From the NCBI GenBank assembly GCA_035362335.1, contig DAOSDL010000025.1, positions 4,616-68,615 on the forward strand: a stretch of DNA of 64,000 bases, read 5' to 3'. Positions 44,566 through 53,541 of the stretch are shown here, piece after piece (position 1 is the first letter of the stretch; every line of letters begins with the position of its first letter). The DNA comes from JAOSJT01 sp035362335 (GTDB lineage Bacteria; Bacteroidota; Ignavibacteria; SZUA-365). The translations under genes and the position numbers were made by a program. Below the pieces are notes generated by a model. It saw nothing but the letters and a program-made list of their open reading frames with translations, was not told the DNA's origin and did no database searches.

Positions 44566-47004
44566 TCATCCCTGCGGCAATGCGATGGTGAAGGTGCTTC
44601 CGACGCCCTGACTTGATTGCACCGTAATGCTGCCGCCACAGGCGTCGATATACTTTTTTACGAGAGAGAGTCCAAGACCCAGACCGTCGTAGGGTCGGGA
44701 GTAGCCGGTCTTCTCCTGATGAAATGGAAGGAACATCTCGTGAATGAATTCCTCGGACATACCGCAGCCGGTGTCCATGATTTCCACGCGCAGCGCTCCA
44801 TCGCACGCGGTGCTCCTCACGCGAATCCCGCCCGATTCGGTGAATTTCACAGCATTATCCAGAATGTTCGAAAGAGCCTGCTCGAAACCAAAGCGGTCGA
44901 TAGAAGCGATGGCCGGATCCGCATGAGGATGGAACTCCATAAACAATCCCTTTTTCCCCGCGTGCAAGGCATGTTGCCGCACCAAGCCTTCAACGAGTGC
45001 GTTCACATCTTCCGCGGCGATCTGTGGCCGGTAGGTGCCACTTTCAATGGCGGACATGTGCAGGAGCAATTCCACAGTCCGCATCAGCCGAGCGCCTGCT
45101 TCTTCGATGGCCTCGAAATACAGTTGGCCTTCCTCCGGAAGCAGATTGCGATATTCCTCAATCATGAGGTTGGCGTAGCCGTAAATGACATTGAGCGGGG
45201 TGCGAATTTCATGGGAAATGGTGGCGACGAAGAAGTCCTTCATGCGCGCCGCTTGCTCCGCCCGAAGTCGTGCCTCGGTCAACGCTTCCTCAATCTCCTT
45301 TTGCGCGGTCATATCCTGCTTGACTGCTATGAAATTGGTCACAACACCATGCGCATTCGTCACCGGAGCGATGGTGACGGACTCCCACTGTGCCAGGCCT
45401 GACTTGGTACGATTCCGGAGTATGGAATGCCACGTTTCGCCGGCGATGATGGTATTCCACAGATGCTCGTACACTACTGCGTCCGTTTCACCGGATTTGA
45501 ACATACTGGTGCTACGGCCGATGAGTTCATCGTTTCCATACCCGGTGAGTCCCGTGGCCGCCGGATTCGCGTAGGTGATCACCCCATCCACGTCAGTGAT
45601 CAGGATGGCAGCGGGACTCTGCGCCACAGCGTTGGCCAAGGTTTTCAGCTGCGCGGCCTGGCGAAGTTTGCGCAGGGAGCCGCACATCTCCAGCATGACC
45701 ATGCGCGTCAGACGCACGTCGCCATCATCATAATCGCTCGACTTGTTCCCCACCGCCGCGATGGCTATGACAAGGCCGTCCTCTATAACCGGGACGATCA
45801 CATATCGGCGGAGTCGCGGGTGCCCTGTGGGAAGCTCCTCGTGTCGGTCGAAACTATTGACCACAACGGGGCGCCGCTGAATGATGCAGGTGTTCCAGGT
45901 CTCGGGAGTGACGAATCCCATATCGCCCTGCTCGGTGGAAACCGCGCATTGCTGGCGCACCGCATCAGACCAGAAGCAACGCTCGATGCCGCGACCCTCC
46001 CGGGAGAGAAAGTACACATAGCCGATTGTGCTGTTGGTGAGACGCACGGCTTCATTCACCACGTGGGTGATGAGCACATTCTCGTCTTCGTCGTCACGGC
46101 GCGCGAGTTCGTACAGCGCGTTCATGCGGGCTTCCTCGAGACGCAAACGATCGATCGCGTTGCGTTGCTCGGTGATGTCCAAGAGGATTCCGTCCACCGC
46201 GAGCACATCTCCCGCCTCGCCGTAGGTGACTCTCGTCCTGTCGTCGACCCAGCGTACCTCACCTGTCGATGTGAGAATTCTGTACTCCTGACGGTACTCT
46301 TCAAGACGGATGGCCAGTGCTTCGGCAACCTCGTCGCGAACCCGGTCGAGATCCTCGGGATGCACGATATCGGTGTACATACGGCGACCGGACAGGAACT
46401 CGTCGGCGCTGTATCCGAATTGTGCGACATTCGATGAAATGAAGGCCACGGGCCAATGCGGTTGCGGGAGCCAGCTGACGGCAATCACCGGGCTCTTGGC
46501 GATGATGTCCTCCATTGTCTGCTGGCGCGAAAGCAATTCGTCCACGCGGCGGTCACTCGCTTCGCGGCCGTAACGTTCGGTTTTCTCGCGCTGCACGCGC
46601 CGCATTGCCGGAAGAAGTCGCGTAAGCCCGCCTTTGTACACATAGTCGCAGGCCCCGTTCAATATTGCCTCGGTGGCGAGCTGTTCGGAGTTTTCGCTGG
46701 AAATGAAAACGAAAGGCAAGCGCTTCGCCGTGCTGCGCACAGTGTGCAAGGCGTCGCTCCCTTCGAAGCCCGAGCCGCCGTAATCCGCCAACACCACATC
46801 CACAACTTCGTGCTCGAGCACGCGCGCGAGTTCGGAAATCGTGGCGACGTGATGCACCACCACCGGCACTCCTTTGGAGAGAAGAAAGTTCTCGACCTCG
46901 GCACAGACGCGCGCATCGGCGTCCAGATGCACGATGCGCAAGGTCAACGAAGCATCTGAAACAACGGTATCAATAACGGGGTGCGAGGCGCCGTCCCTTG
47001 TCAT
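44566..47004 (-). CDS. Hybrid sensor histidine kinase: REC-PAS-GAF-PAS-HisKA-HATPase
   Basis: 812-aa soluble multi-sensor kinase. An N-terminal receiver (about 20-140) has the acidic pair in HLDADA, phospho-acceptor VVLADYGG and lysine in YVYKGG, so it looks functional. A PAS domain (QPHWPVAFISSNVAQFGYS), a GAF domain (about 295-455) and a second PAS (PAAILITDVDGVITYANPAATGLTGY) follow. The kinase core has His598 in TISHEIRTPLN and ATP motifs DNAVKFTESGG, MDTGCGM and GLGLGLSLVKKY. The start at 47004 is fixed by GGAGGAGAG just upstream. No transmembrane helix: a cytosolic sensor, probably fed by the adjacent regulators. Confidence 0.9.
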   Translation of the reverse strand: MTRDGASHPVIDTVVSDASLTLRIVHLDADARVCAEVENFLLSKGVPVVVHHVATISELARVLEHEVVDVVLADYGGSGFEGSDALHTVRSTAKRLPFVFISSENSEQLATEAILNGACDYVYKGGLTRLLPAMRRVQREKTERYGREASDRRVDELLSRQQTMEDIIAKSPVIAVSWLPQPHWPVAFISSNVAQFGYSADEFLSGRRMYTDIVHPEDLDRVRDEVAEALAIRLEEYRQEYRILTSTGEVRWVDDRTRVTYGEAGDVLAVDGILLDITEQRNAIDRLRLEEARMNALYELARRDDEDENVLITHVVNEAVRLTNSTIGYVYFLSREGRGIERCFWSDAVRQQCAVSTEQGDMGFVTPETWNTCIIQRRPVVVNSFDRHEELPTGHPRLRRYVIVPVIEDGLVIAIAAVGNKSSDYDDGDVRLTRMVMLEMCGSLRKLRQAAQLKTLANAVAQSPAAILITDVDGVITYANPAATGLTGYGNDELIGRSTSMFKSGETDAVVYEHLWNTIIAGETWHSILRNRTKSGLAQWESVTIAPVTNAHGVVTNFIAVKQDMTAQKEIEEALTEARLRAEQAARMKDFFVATISHEIRTPLNVIYGYANLMIEEYRNLLPEEGQLYFEAIEEAGARLMRTVELLLHMSAIESGTYRPQIAAEDVNALVEGLVRQHALHAGKKGLFMEFHPHADPAIASIDRFGFEQALSNILDNAVKFTESGGIRVRSTACDGALRVEIMDTGCGMSEEFIHEMFLPFHQEKTGYSRPYDGLGLGLSLVKKYIDACGGSITVQSSQGVGSTFTIALPQG

Positions 47005-47144
47005 CGCTCTCCTCCTTGCCTCATCAGGTCGCCATGACGGCGCCACGCACCACATCGGGATTCGATTCCTGTATTCCCGCACACCGATCGGCATTTCCAC
47101 CTATTCATCGAGTGATACATCAGTATGGTACTGTCCGTACGCAT

Positions 47145-47528
47145 TCAGTCACGCTCTCCCAACCGCGAAGCGTCGTGCATCTCCGCAAGCAAATCCATCA
47201 GCAGGCTGATATCTCCGGTTTTATCGAGTACCGCCTTGACGCCGAGACGATGGTAGGCCTCGTGATCAATACTACCGGCGAAGGCCGAGAACACGATCAC
47301 CTCCGTTGCAGGGATGATATCGCGAAGTGATTCCAGCACATCGAGACCCCGACCCTCAGGAAAATGATGGTCGAGGATCAGTACATCGGGCTGCATGAAT
47401 TCCGCGCCCGTGATTGCCGTGGCAATGGAAGGCGAGTACACGACGGACCGTACGAAGGGGAGCTGTTGCAGCAGGCGTTGCAAGCGTTTGCCGATGGTGC
47501 TCGAATCGTCCGCGATGAGAATTCTCAT
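47145..47528 (-). CDS. Single-domain response regulator (receiver only)
   Basis: 127-aa CheY-like receiver. The acidic pair is in IADDSS, the phospho-acceptor in LILDHHFPEG, the Ser in FSAFA and the Lys in VLDKTG. No output domain follows, so it probably passes phosphate on or binds a partner. The start at 47528 is set at the receiver; METATHIS at 47564 is an alternative, and neither has a strong ribosome-binding site. It sits between the two kinases of this locus. Confidence 0.85.
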   Translation of the reverse strand: MRILIADDSSTIGKRLQRLLQQLPFVRSVVYSPSIATAITGAEFMQPDVLILDHHFPEGRGLDVLESLRDIIPATEVIVFSAFAGSIDHEAYHRLGVKAVLDKTGDISLLMDLLAEMHDASRLGERD

Positions 47529-47708
47529 GTGTGCACCGGTGCTGATATGCGTCGCAGTTTCCATACTGCAAAATGCATCACCACCAAGGTCGGCCTTGTG
47601 CGTGGCTGCGGCATTCTTGTGTGCATGAACGACATAAGAAGCTGTACACAAAATGCGTACAGCGCGACCATCCAAAGGATGATCGCGTCGTGACCAGATG
47701 TCTGAGGA

Positions 47709-48350
47709 TCAGTGTTCGCCCAGACTCAGACCGTGACGGAGGACGTAATGAACGAGTTCGGCGGTGCTGTGCAGATCGAGCTTTTCCAGGATGCGCCTGC
47801 GATAGGTGCCGACAGTCCGTTCGCCGATGGATAGAATATCGGCGATATCGCGTGGCTGTTTTCCCTGGGAGATGAGCAGGAGAATTTCGAATTCCCTTGG
47901 TGAGAGGCGTTCGTGCGGAGCTTCGCTGTGGGGCTTTCCGATATCATCCGCAAGTTGTTCGGCAATGCTCTGCGTGATGTAGCGGCGTCCTGAAGCGATG
48001 CGCTGAATGGCGCTGGCGAGTTCGTCGGACACGGCGTCCTTGGTGAGATATCCCGCGGCACCGGCCCTGATGGCGCGTATGCCGTGCGTATCCTCGGCAT
48101 GCATGCTGAGCACAAGCACGCGTACGTTGTCGAAGCGCGCCTGTATGTCGAGCAGGACATCGAGTCCGCTGCGCCCTGGCAGGGACAAATCCAACAAGAC
48201 CACGTCGGGTCGTTCGCGCTCGATCATTGCGAGACCTTCATCGGCATCGCCCGCCTCACCGACAACGGTGATGCCGACCTCGTGCTCCAGCAAACGCGTG
48301 ATGCCTTGGCGCACCAGACGATGATCATCGATAATGCCGATACGCACCAT
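47709..48350 (-). CDS. NarL/FixJ-type LuxR-family response regulator
   Basis: 213-aa DNA-binding response regulator. The receiver (1-120) has IIDDHRLVRQG, the phospho-acceptor VVLLDLSLPGRSG and lysine YLTKDA. The C-terminal LuxR HTH (about 145-210) has LSPREFEILLLISQGKQPRDIA and TVGTYRRRILEKL. It starts 9 nt downstream of the NarX-like kinase and has a strong site (AAGGAGG), so the two form a two-component pair. Confidence 0.95.
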   Translation of the reverse strand: MVRIGIIDDHRLVRQGITRLLEHEVGITVVGEAGDADEGLAMIERERPDVVLLDLSLPGRSGLDVLLDIQARFDNVRVLVLSMHAEDTHGIRAIRAGAAGYLTKDAVSDELASAIQRIASGRRYITQSIAEQLADDIGKPHSEAPHERLSPREFEILLLISQGKQPRDIADILSIGERTVGTYRRRILEKLDLHSTAELVHYVLRHGLSLGEH

Positions 48351-48359
48351 GGGTCCTCC

Positions 48360-50840
48360 TTACTCCGAACGCTTGGTGTCGGGACCGTTGTGTTCCTGCT
48401 CCGCGGCGGATGGCGAGTCCGGCTTCGGCAGCGTGGCGGTGACCCGGGTGCCCCGTTGGGGCTCGGAGACGATATGCACGGTACCCCCGAGTTGTGCGGC
48501 GCGCTCGCGCATGCCCACCAGACCGAGCGAAGTACCGTGCTCCTGATTCGACATGACCATACCCTGTCCATTGTCCGAAATCATGAGTCCGATCATGTTC
48601 GCCGTCTCGAACAAATGCGTGCGCAGTTCACTCGCCCGCGCGTGTCTCAATATGTTGGTGCACGCCTCCTGCGCGATGCGGTACAGCGCGAGGGCATGCG
48701 CATGCGGCAGTTTCGACACGTCGCAATCGACGCGCACAGACTGCGCGAGTTGGCCACGCTGCGCTGTTTCCATGACGAGGCGTTGCAGGGCTTGCGCGAG
48801 TCCGATTTCCTCCAGCATGACGGGACGAATGGATCTGGCGAGATCGCGGCTCATGCGCAATGCCGAGTCCGTCAATTCATCGAGTGATACCACGATGTCC
48901 CGCCCCTCGGTTTCGGCAGACCGTGCGTCGAGAATGCGTTTGAGGAGCGCCGTGTCGATTTTCATCGCGGTGAGAATCTGACCGAGGCCGTCATGCAATT
49001 CGCGGGAGAGTGCGAGTTGCTCCTGTTCGCGAACGGCATCCAGGCGCGCTGTCAACGCGCGTAATTCCTCGCGGGAGCGCAGCAATTCCTCGCGGGAGCG
49101 CAGCAGTTCGTCCTCTGCCCTTTTTCTTTCGGTGATATCGCGCCAGAAGCAGAGCAAGGTCGCACGGTGCTGCGGCCCGCTTGCCCCGAGACTGATTTCC
49201 ATGATCACTTCCGATCCATCGGCACGAGAGTGCACCCATTCGAAGGTGAGGGGTTCGCCGCTCAGGGCACGCGCGAGGTTTTCTCGTACATGTTCCTCCG
49301 AGCGCCGTCCGTCGTGTTGATACTCGGGTGATAGCTGTTCTGGCGTTCTGCCCACGATGCGCTGACTGGGCATTCCCAACATCTCCGCCGCACAGGGGTT
49401 GCAGGAGGTGAATATGCCGCGCTCAATGGTGAGTATTCCTTCGGTGGCGCTTTCAAACAGCGTGCGCAAACGCTCCTCGCTGCTGCGGAGCAATTCCTCC
49501 GCAATACGCTGTTCGGTGATGTCGCGGCCCACGGACTGTATCTCGCGAAGGCGCCCGTCCTCGTCGAACAATCCCCGATGTACCCACCGTACGAAACGTT
49601 GATCCGAACCAGTCCATCTAGTCACACGCTCGGCCACGGCAACGGCCCCCGTGTCCCAGCGGGCGAAGATTTCCAGCAACTGTTTCGCCTCATCGATGGG
49701 AAACACCGAGGTCAGCCGCATTGCGATGGAATCTTCTTCGGAGATCCCGCAGAACACGCGGAATGCGCGGTTGACGAAGGTGCATTCACCATCCGGGGAC
49801 CAGCGCGCGATCAACTCGGTCTGATCCTCGACAATACTGCGGTAGCGCGCCTCGCTCATGCGGAGTGCTTCCTCGGCACGCATGCGCTCGGTCACGTCCT
49901 GCACCATGGAGATCAGATACTGGAACTCCCCTTTCTCATTCAGAATCGGTGTATTGTGCCATTCGCAGCTGATGACAGAGCCATCCTTACGCAAATTCTC
50001 ATTCGTGCCATGCGCAGTGTCACTCCCTTCGAGCCATTTTTCACGCACCTGTTCGACAAATTCCCGGGCTTGCGACGGGATGATGGATCCATACGGATCG
50101 CGGCCAATCAATTCCTTCGCGCTGAAGCCGAACATGCGCTCTGCCGCGGGATTCACGTAGTGGAAGCGAAAATCCTTGTCAGTAATGATATAGCCGATGG
50201 GCAAACGCTGGATATTCAAGGACAGCCGATGCAATGCGCTCTCGAGGTCCGTGCGCATGTGCTCCCGCTCCCGCTCCGCATTCTTCACATCGGAAATATC
50301 CTCGATGAATAGGACAATGCCGTCGGGCAGCGGCTTGACATCTATGCGCCACCACAGCACGCCTCCGTCGCTGTGAATGCCGCCATACGCCACAGCGCCT
50401 CGCCGCACCGAAGACACCAATGGCGGGAGCAAGCTGGCGAACGGTTCACGAAAGGCCTCGGTGTACAGCATCCCCATCGCCTCGGGCAAGCGCACGCGAA
50501 GCATGCTCGCGGTCAATCCGTTCAACAGGGTGATGCGGTCACTTGCATCCAGCGTGATCATGCAACGACGCATGGACTCGAGAACCGAACCCTGCAATCT
50601 GCGCAGTTCCTCAATTTGCTGTGCGTGCAGACGCAACGCGCGCACATCCTTGCGTACGAGCAGGAACAGCAGCAGCGCAACCACTGCGACAAAAAACAAG
50701 CCCTTATAGGTCTGAAATCGTTGCTGTTCGGCAAAATCACTGAACCACGTGTTGACAATGGAATCGGAAAACACGATCCACAGTCCGGCGACAAGCAGGA
50801 AGATGAATGCAATGCGGTATTCAGGGCGTCCGGTCGGCAC
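48360..50840 (-). CDS. NarX-type sensor histidine kinase with multiple PAS domains
   Basis: 826-aa membrane kinase. The start is taken as GTG 50840 because GAAGGA lies about 8 nt upstream and MPTGRPEYRIAF leads straight into the first helix. Two transmembrane helices (about 7-27 and 43-65) flank a very short periplasmic loop. About four PAS domains fill residues 75-580. A heptad-rich helix (ELLRSREELLRSREEL) leads to a HisKA_3 domain with His616 in LSRELHDGLGQ, then HATPase motifs DNGQGM and GLVGMRERA. Its partner is the LuxR-type regulator immediately downstream. Confidence 0.92.
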   Translation of the reverse strand: MPTGRPEYRIAFIFLLVAGLWIVFSDSIVNTWFSDFAEQQRFQTYKGLFFVAVVALLLFLLVRKDVRALRLHAQQIEELRRLQGSVLESMRRCMITLDASDRITLLNGLTASMLRVRLPEAMGMLYTEAFREPFASLLPPLVSSVRRGAVAYGGIHSDGGVLWWRIDVKPLPDGIVLFIEDISDVKNAEREREHMRTDLESALHRLSLNIQRLPIGYIITDKDFRFHYVNPAAERMFGFSAKELIGRDPYGSIIPSQAREFVEQVREKWLEGSDTAHGTNENLRKDGSVISCEWHNTPILNEKGEFQYLISMVQDVTERMRAEEALRMSEARYRSIVEDQTELIARWSPDGECTFVNRAFRVFCGISEEDSIAMRLTSVFPIDEAKQLLEIFARWDTGAVAVAERVTRWTGSDQRFVRWVHRGLFDEDGRLREIQSVGRDITEQRIAEELLRSSEERLRTLFESATEGILTIERGIFTSCNPCAAEMLGMPSQRIVGRTPEQLSPEYQHDGRRSEEHVRENLARALSGEPLTFEWVHSRADGSEVIMEISLGASGPQHRATLLCFWRDITERKRAEDELLRSREELLRSREELRALTARLDAVREQEQLALSRELHDGLGQILTAMKIDTALLKRILDARSAETEGRDIVVSLDELTDSALRMSRDLARSIRPVMLEEIGLAQALQRLVMETAQRGQLAQSVRVDCDVSKLPHAHALALYRIAQEACTNILRHARASELRTHLFETANMIGLMISDNGQGMVMSNQEHGTSLGLVGMRERAAQLGGTVHIVSEPQRGTRVTATLPKPDSPSAAEQEHNGPDTKRSE
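49063..49104. repeat. Exact 21-bp tandem duplication in the kinase signalling helix
   Basis: The 21-bp unit at 49063-49083 is repeated perfectly at 49084-49104. On the coding strand each copy encodes a seven-residue unit (LLRSREE), one coiled-coil heptad in the helix joining the last PAS domain to the HisKA_3 domain. Confidence 0.85.
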
Positions 50841-51588
50841 AAGAATAATCCTTCGATGGGTGAAGGAATCGGGTTCCACTCGCAGCGAGTGGGCGCGGAT
50901 GAGGCAACGACGTTGCACAATACAAAATGACCGCCTTTGAGTCAATACAGGTCGTGAGGTTTCGGTGGATTTTTCAAATGCTCCGCCGCAATATCCCTGC
51001 CGCACTCTCCGTCAACGCTGTCGTTGCCGCTGTGCAGCGCCGTCGCAGCAGGACGGTCGAGTAGTCTGCGACTCCTCGCACATATACTCAGTACAGTTAT
51101 TGATATATGTTTCTGTTTTTCTGGTTATTGCAGAATTGACCGGATCCTGACAAAGCGCTATGGAGCCGAGGCATGGGCGTAGTACGCTGCGCAGTCGTAT
51201 CAGCCACAGGTGCAACCCCGGATCGGCGTGACGAGCCGGGCATTACCGCGTCCGCTGTGACTGTTCGCCGCGTACGCCGGTGAAAATTATACATGAAGCG
51301 ACGCGAAATTTTTCATCATGCTATTCTTTATTTTTGCGATTGAAAAGTTATATTGCACAGTGACGCCGTTTCCCGGTACACACGTTCGCTCACCCTCACC
51401 CGGGAAACGCCCGCTCCGTCACGAACATCGATGAAACGCGCACGTACCCGCACAGCGTGTACCGTGTCACTGGCTGCGGCGGCGTACCTGATGAGGAACG
51501 TCCGCACGATGCCACCGGAGTACCGGCACTTCATCCGCGCGATCATTCGCATGGTCCATTCATGCACACATTCATATAGGGGTCTGGA
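50841..51588. other. Long intergenic region between kinase and HTH protein
   Basis: About 750 bases with no convincing gene. An AT-rich patch (51085-51140) and another at about 51297-51355 (including CTATTCTTTATTTTTGCGATT) may hold promoters for the rightward gene at 51589. Open frames on both strands (for example minus 51328-51906) lack family features. Confidence 0.4.
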
Positions 51589-52443
51589 ATGAAAGGTATT
51601 CGTTTTTCCTCCGATCCGGTGTTCGATGCTTCGGTGAAAATGCTGATCATTGCGCCGGCGGGTGCCCGTTTCGAGGCCGCCACCATTGGCGACCACATGT
51701 ACGGCACGGCCAAATGGCGCTTCGCCGAACCGCCGCTGCAGCACCGCGCTCCGCGCCGTGTACCACGCGAACTCATCGAAACACCCGCGTTCCGCTATCG
51801 CGCGCTCGACCTGGAATGGTCGGCGTTTCTGGATGATATTTTCGATACCATGGATTTTGTGTTTTTCTTCAACTTCGAAACACGTATCCTGCACGAAGTA
51901 TCGCACGAAGCATTGCTCGAACAGAATCCCGATAATTACGCGTTCACATTTCTTGAAATCGAATCACTGCAACCACAACCAGTCAGGAGTCAGACCATGG
52001 CCGACGACAGAGTAACCGCCGCCGTCACGATGCTGAATCAACTCAAGGAAACGGGTTGGAGCATGGCCGCCATTTCCAAGGCATCGGGTGTCAATCAAAT
52101 CACCCTGGGCAATATCAAGAACGGCAAGGCTACGCGCATCACCGACAAGGTGTTTCAGCGTATCGAGGGCTTCAAGAAGCAGGTGGACGCGGGCGGCGCC
52201 GCTCCCTCCAAGGCCGCGGCCGATGCTCCCAAAGCCGCGCCCAAGGCCGCTCCCGCCAAAGCCGGCAAACCCCGCGGCCCGAAACCCGGTGCGAAAAAAG
52301 CCGCAGCCGCGCCTGCATCGCTCATCAACCCGAATTACGTCTCTGTCGATCTCACACAACTGCAGGGTATGATCGACGGTTTGATCGTGAATTTCGCGGA
52401 TGCCATCGAGCGCCTCAAGGACGTCAAGAAAATGCTCAAGTAG
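51589..52443 (+). CDS. HTH protein with histone-H1-like basic tail
   Basis: Open for 284 codons from ATG 51589 (AGGGG upstream). The first 136 residues are unrecognised. From MADDRVTAAVTML (ATG 51997) onwards comes a compact helix-turn-helix (ETGWSMAAISKASGVNQITL), then an Ala/Lys/Pro-rich segment (about 205-245) with KAAPKAAPAKAGKPRGPKPG, as in bacterial histone-H1-like proteins and AT-hook tails, then a final helix (LQGMIDGLIVNFADAIERL). Because AGGAG precedes the internal ATG, the real product may be only the 148-aa C-terminal form, or both may be made. It likely binds DNA as a nucleoid protein or regulator (inference). A strong terminator follows. Confidence 0.6.
   Translation: MKGIRFSSDPVFDASVKMLIIAPAGARFEAATIGDHMYGTAKWRFAEPPLQHRAPRRVPRELIETPAFRYRALDLEWSAFLDDIFDTMDFVFFFNFETRILHEVSHEALLEQNPDNYAFTFLEIESLQPQPVRSQTMADDRVTAAVTMLNQLKETGWSMAAISKASGVNQITLGNIKNGKATRITDKVFQRIEGFKKQVDAGGAAPSKAAADAPKAAPKAAPAKAGKPRGPKPGAKKAAAAPASLINPNYVSVDLTQLQGMIDGLIVNFADAIERLKDVKKMLK
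51984..51999 (+). promoter_or_regulatory. Internal ribosome-binding site and start
   Basis: AGGAG at 51984-51988, an 8-nt spacer, and ATG 51997 lie inside the longer open frame and directly before the HTH domain. This is a better initiation signal than that of the upstream ATG at 51589. Confidence 0.6.
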
Positions 52444-52462
52444 CATTCTCCTCTATTTTTTC

Positions 52463-52500
52463 AACGAGGATCGCATCCCCATGCGATCCTCGTTTTTTTT
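52463..52500 (+). terminator. Strong rho-independent terminator
   Basis: AACGAGGATCGCAT (52463-52476), loop CCCC, exact complement ATGCGATCCTCGTT (52481-52494) running into a T8 tract (52493-52500). It ends the HTH/H1-like gene 20 nt after its stop. Confidence 0.95.
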
Positions 52501-52899
52501 CCCGTTGTGAATTATGATGATCTGCCGTGAAAATAGTCTCGCCGCCTGCATCATGCTCGTCTTCACGGCGATGAGTAAAGAGTGAAGTGTAAAGAGGAAA
52601 GTTTGACGATCGCCGTAGGAGCCAACCCGTACCCTCTCCGCCGCCGCAGGCAAGGGACACCGATTCACATCGCTGCTGTCAGCATGGGTTGGATTGCTTC
52701 ATCTGCGACGATTCGTTCGGCACCTCGCCGACTGCTACGATCCATCTGTGCTAATCTGTGTTATATCTGTGCAATCTGTGGTTTTGAAATTCTGTAGATC
52801 CGCTCTGACTGGAATCATGGCACACGCACCATTTTCATTCTCCCGGGTGTGACTAAGGAACCTAATAGACCCTGCAACCCTGCGAGCACCGGGTAACGA
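52501..52899. other. Intergenic region without recognised gene
   Basis: About 400 bases. Short frames on both strands show no domain or ribosome-binding site. A degenerate repeat TGTGCTAATCTGTG-TTATATCTGTGCAATCTGTG (about 52746-52782) carries three ATCTGTG copies; its meaning is unclear. Confidence 0.4.
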
Positions 52900-53541
52900 G
52901 TGAAGTACATTTTGCGCATTCGCTCCCCACGCACTAACTTTCGGTTTGCATTGATCAGTGGATTCACCGTGACCTTCAGCCAGTTTCTCTTCCGCAATCG
53001 CAGTTACACCCCGCTACCGTTTCTGGTGGTGATGATCGTATTCGCGGAACCCACACTGTGGAGCATTATCGCCGGATTTGTGGTTGCGGCACTGGGCGAG
53101 TTTATTCGCGCCTGGGGCGTGTTCTACGTTGGCAGCGAGACGCGCGTTACGGGTGAAGTTGGAGCGAGCCGGCTGGTCACTTCCGGACCATTCGCGCATG
53201 TGCGCAATCCGCTGTACGTGGGCAATATTCTGCTGTACGTTGGCGTGGGCATCATGTCGCTCGCCCTGTTTCCCTGGCTGCAAGTGGCGGCCCTGCTCTG
53301 GTTCATGTTCCAGTACACGTTGATTGTCCGTGAAGAGGAGCGCTTTCTCCGCGAAAAATTCGGCGCCGAATACGAGGCGTACTGCGCCTCGGTTCCCCGC
53401 TTCCTCATGCGCCCCACCCCCTGGCGTGGTTCCGATCCCATTACCATAAACTGGAGCGCCGGCTGGCGATCCGAAGCCCGCACCCTGCAGGCCTTCGCCG
53501 TTGCCACGGCCATCGTCGTCCTCATCTGGCTGCTGCGATGA
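52900..53541 (+). CDS. Isoprenylcysteine carboxyl methyltransferase-like membrane protein
   Basis: 213-aa ICMT/PEMT-family membrane protein with about five helices. The S-adenosylmethionine region GPFAHVRNPLYVGNIL and the C-terminal EEERFLREKFGAEYEAYCASVPRFL are the family signatures. In bacteria such proteins methylate lipids or small hydrophobic molecules; the substrate is unknown. Its stop overlaps the lpxB ATG (ATGA at 53538-53541), suggesting a role near the lipid A pathway or envelope. Confidence 0.85.
   Translation: MKYILRIRSPRTNFRFALISGFTVTFSQFLFRNRSYTPLPFLVVMIVFAEPTLWSIIAGFVVAALGEFIRAWGVFYVGSETRVTGEVGASRLVTSGPFAHVRNPLYVGNILLYVGVGIMSLALFPWLQVAALLWFMFQYTLIVREEERFLREKFGAEYEAYCASVPRFLMRPTPWRGSDPITINWSAGWRSEARTLQAFAVATAIVVLIWLLR

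Noticed and set aside
51328..51906. 192-codon minus-strand ORF overlapping the HTH/H1-like gene
   Set aside because: The plus-strand frame has better coding character, start signals and a terminator in the right orientation.
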